Shown one piece after another: positions 62,539 through 64,000 of a DNA stretch of 64,000 nucleotides (its first letter is position 1; the number at the start of each line of letters is the position of its first letter). The notes beneath the pieces were generated by a model. It was not told the origin of the DNA. It ran no database searches and saw only the letters and a list, made by a program, of their open reading frames with translations. Both the position numbers and the translations under genes were made by a program. Source of the stretch: Embleya sp042956465 (lineage in GTDB: Bacteria > Actinomycetota > Actinomycetes > Streptomycetales > Streptomycetaceae); contig NZ_JBIBGL010000021.1 in the NCBI RefSeq assembly GCF_042956465.1, positions 62,001 to 126,000 of the forward strand, written 5' to 3'.

Positions 62539-63009
62539 ATGTACTCCGCAAGGACACGGACGGCGCCGAATCAAGTCCCGACGCCCCCGGTATCGATTCC
62601 CAGGGTGGGCGACGTCATGAGCGCGCCGGTCGCCTACGTAGCTCTCACCGACACCCCACGCAGAGCCCGCGAGCTGATGCTCGCGCTCGGACTTCACCGT
62701 CTCGCCGTGGTCGACCCGGGCAACGGCGAGGCCGTGGGGGTGCTGCGTGACCGCGACCTCGCCGAACCGGTTTTGCACCGCTGCCGGCATCTGGGACGAG
62801 GTCCCCGTACCGTCGCCGAACTCGTCCGACGGTGCGTGTCGATCGTCCGCCCGGAGGTCGATGTCCTCACGGCCGTCGAATACATGCTCGCTGCCGAGGT
62901 CGACGCGCTGATCGTCGCCGGCCGCTCCCGAGTGCCGCTGGGAGTCGTCACCAACCACGACCTGGTACGTGTCCTGACTCGGATCCATCACGACCGGGAA
63001 ACCGGCTGA
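62539..63009 (+). CDS. CBS-domain pair protein
   Basis: The protein has 156 residues from ATG 62539; ATG 62617 (MSAPVAYVALTDTP) is an alternative start. CBS 1: VGDVMSAPVAYVALTDTPRR, LHRLAVVDPGNGEAVGVLRD. CBS 2: CVSIVRPEVDVLTAVEYML, VDALIVAGRSRVPLGVVTNH. The first 25 residues may be partly derived from the breakpoint with the MBL remnant. It resembles the CBS protein at 41767. Convergent with adhE. Confidence 0.8.
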   Translation: MYSARTRTAPNQVPTPPVSIPRVGDVMSAPVAYVALTDTPRRARELMLALGLHRLAVVDPGNGEAVGVLRDRDLAEPVLHRCRHLGRGPRTVAELVRRCVSIVRPEVDVLTAVEYMLAAEVDALIVAGRSRVPLGVVTNHDLVRVLTRIHHDRETG

Positions 63010-63030
63010 CCGCACGGACGCCCACGCGGT

Positions 63031-63071
63031 CGGTGGGCCGGATGCCGGTGTCGATCCGACCCGGCCCACCG
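63031..63071. terminator. Hairpin between CBS gene and adhE
   Basis: CGGTGGGCCGG (63031-63041) pairs with CCGGCCCACCG (63061-63071), an 11-bp stem with a 19-base loop, between two convergent genes. Confidence 0.6.
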
Positions 63072-63092
63072 GAGCGGACTGTCGCCCGAGGC

Positions 63093-64000
63093 TCACGACT
63101 GACGCTCGGGATCCGTTCCGTAGTAGGCGTCGCGCATGATGGCGATCATGTCGTCGAGCATCGCCATGCGCGGGTTCGCCGGGGCGCATTGGTCCTCGTA
63201 CGCGTTGAGCGCCTGGCGGGGCAGCGCGTCCAGGAACGTCTTCTCGTCGATGCCCAGGGCCCGGAACGACGGTTCGATGCCGACACGGTCCCTGAGTTGT
63301 TCGACCGCGGCGGCCACGGATCGCACTCCCTGCGCCGGAGTCGCGGCGGGGAGGCCGAGTGCTCGCGCGATGTCCGCAAAGCGTTCGGGTGCCCGGTAGT
63401 GCTCGTACTTGGGCCAGCCGGCGAGCTTGCCGGGCGGGCTGCCGTTGTAGCGGATCACGTGGGGCAGCAGGACGGCGTTGGTGCGGCCGTGGGCCACGCG
63501 GAACGTGGCGCCGAGGGTGTGGGACATGGCGTGGACGATGCCGAGGAAGGCGTTGCCGAAGGCCATGCCCGCGATGGTGCCGGCGTTGTGCATCTTCTCG
63601 CGCGCCACGGGGTTGTTCGCCCGATCGGTGACGGCCGGTTCGAGGTTGTCGAAGACCAGTCGGATGGCGTGCAGGGCGAGGCCGTCTGTGAAGTCGTTGG
63701 CGTAGACCGAGACGTACGCCTCGATCGCGTGGGTGAGGGTGTCCATGCCGCTGTCGGCGGCCAGGGCGGGCGGCAGTTCGGCGGCCAAGAGCGGGTCGAC
63801 GATGGCCACGCTCGGGGTGAGGGCGTAGTCGGCGAGCGGGTACTTCTTGCCGGTCGTCGAGTCGGTGATCACGGCGAACGGCGTGACCTCGGCGCCGGTA
63901 CCCGACGTGGTGGGTACGCACACCAGTCGGGCCTGTTCGCCCAGGACGGGGAAGCGGAAGGCGCGCTTGCGGATGTCGAGGAACTTTTGCCGCATGTCCG
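63093..64000 (-). CDS. adhE: Iron-dependent alcohol dehydrogenase domain (AdhE C-terminal part), cut by window edge
   Basis: The frame is open to the window end; about 300 residues are visible. Motifs of group III Fe-alcohol dehydrogenases: VPTTSGTGAEVTPFAVITD (NAD site), SGMDTLTHAIEAYVS, HAMSHTLGATFRVAHGRTNA with the iron-binding histidines. KYPLADYALTPSVAIVDP and the C-terminal AYEDQCAPANPRMAML are typical of the bifunctional aldehyde/alcohol dehydrogenase AdhE, so the aldehyde domain probably continues beyond the window. It turns acetyl-CoA via acetaldehyde into ethanol and recycles NADH, fitting PFL in this island. Confidence 0.88.
   Translation of the reverse strand, partial: DMRQKFLDIRKRAFRFPVLGEQARLVCVPTTSGTGAEVTPFAVITDSTTGKKYPLADYALTPSVAIVDPLLAAELPPALAADSGMDTLTHAIEAYVSVYANDFTDGLALHAIRLVFDNLEPAVTDRANNPVAREKMHNAGTIAGMAFGNAFLGIVHAMSHTLGATFRVAHGRTNAVLLPHVIRYNGSPPGKLAGWPKYEHYRAPERFADIARALGLPAATPAQGVRSVAAAVEQLRDRVGIEPSFRALGIDEKTFLDALPRQALNAYEDQCAPANPRMAMLDDMIAIMRDAYYGTDPERQS

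Noticed and set aside
1..64000. CRISPR arrays, tRNA and rRNA genes
   Set aside because: No regularly spaced repeats and no tRNA or rRNA sequence was seen. The TPR-CHAT gene has no Cas7-11/gRAMP neighbour, so a type III-E system was ruled out.

Overview
The window is very GC-rich with strong third-position GC bias, uses GTG/TTG starts and purine-rich GGAG-type ribosome sites, and its protein families are those of filamentous actinobacteria. It looks like an accessory arm of a Streptomyces-type chromosome (family Streptomycetaceae or close). No tRNA, rRNA or CRISPR array was found. Intact genes alternate with truncated or frameshifted remnants, many ending at deletion scars, plus remnants of ISL3 and IS110 transposases and a tyrosine-type integrase.

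Layout. 1-8600: decayed accessory genes (monooxygenase tail, ISL3 remnant, TetR/SDR pair that lost both facing N-termini, FtsX permease joined to a HEAT-repeat remnant, alpha-L-rhamnosidase remnants around a frameshifted esterase), with an intact marR/DUF6790 pair that shares a large palindromic operator. 8604-20073: the most unusual block. A four-gene minus-strand operon with 4-nt overlaps (alpha/beta hydrolase, caspase-like peptidase, a sigma-70-like C-terminal domain protein, M48 metallopeptidase) is divergent from a plus-strand operon (TPR-CHAT protease, zinc-ribbon protein, membrane protein). Three protease classes, a lipase-like hydrolase and a sigma-like protein in one locus suggest a regulated cell-death or conflict system; this is inference. 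20596-26921: hypothetical genes and debris, including a narH remnant, flavohaemoprotein hmp, and remnants of an arginine deiminase pathway operon (arcB, arcC, permease).

26922-64000: a low-oxygen survival island: hemerythrin, narK, cupin, narGHJI, SulP transporter with ArsR regulator, universal stress proteins (USPs), CBS and CBS-BON proteins, two near-identical NarL/DevR-type response regulators, two HTH-PPOX proteins, pyruvate formate-lyase with its activase, GAPDH, pyruvate phosphate dikinase, STAS protein and AdhE. Acetate kinase, a zinc alcohol dehydrogenase, an Hsp20 gene, a sensor kinase, an APC permease and several USPs are broken. A 14-bp palindrome, GGGCC-N4-GGCCC or near matches, occurs in the upstream regions of narK/cupin, usp-CBS, CBS-BON/HTH-PPOX, CBS-BON/APC and hsp20/adh. 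It has the 5-4-5 architecture of the mycobacterial DosR/DevR box and is the likely operator of the two DevR-like regulators.

Together the island would supply nitrate respiration (NarK, NarGHJI), NO and oxygen handling (Hmp, hemerythrin), mixed-acid type redox balancing (PFL, AdhE), PPi-linked glycolysis (PPDK, GAPDH) and energy sensing (CBS, USP) under DevR-type control.
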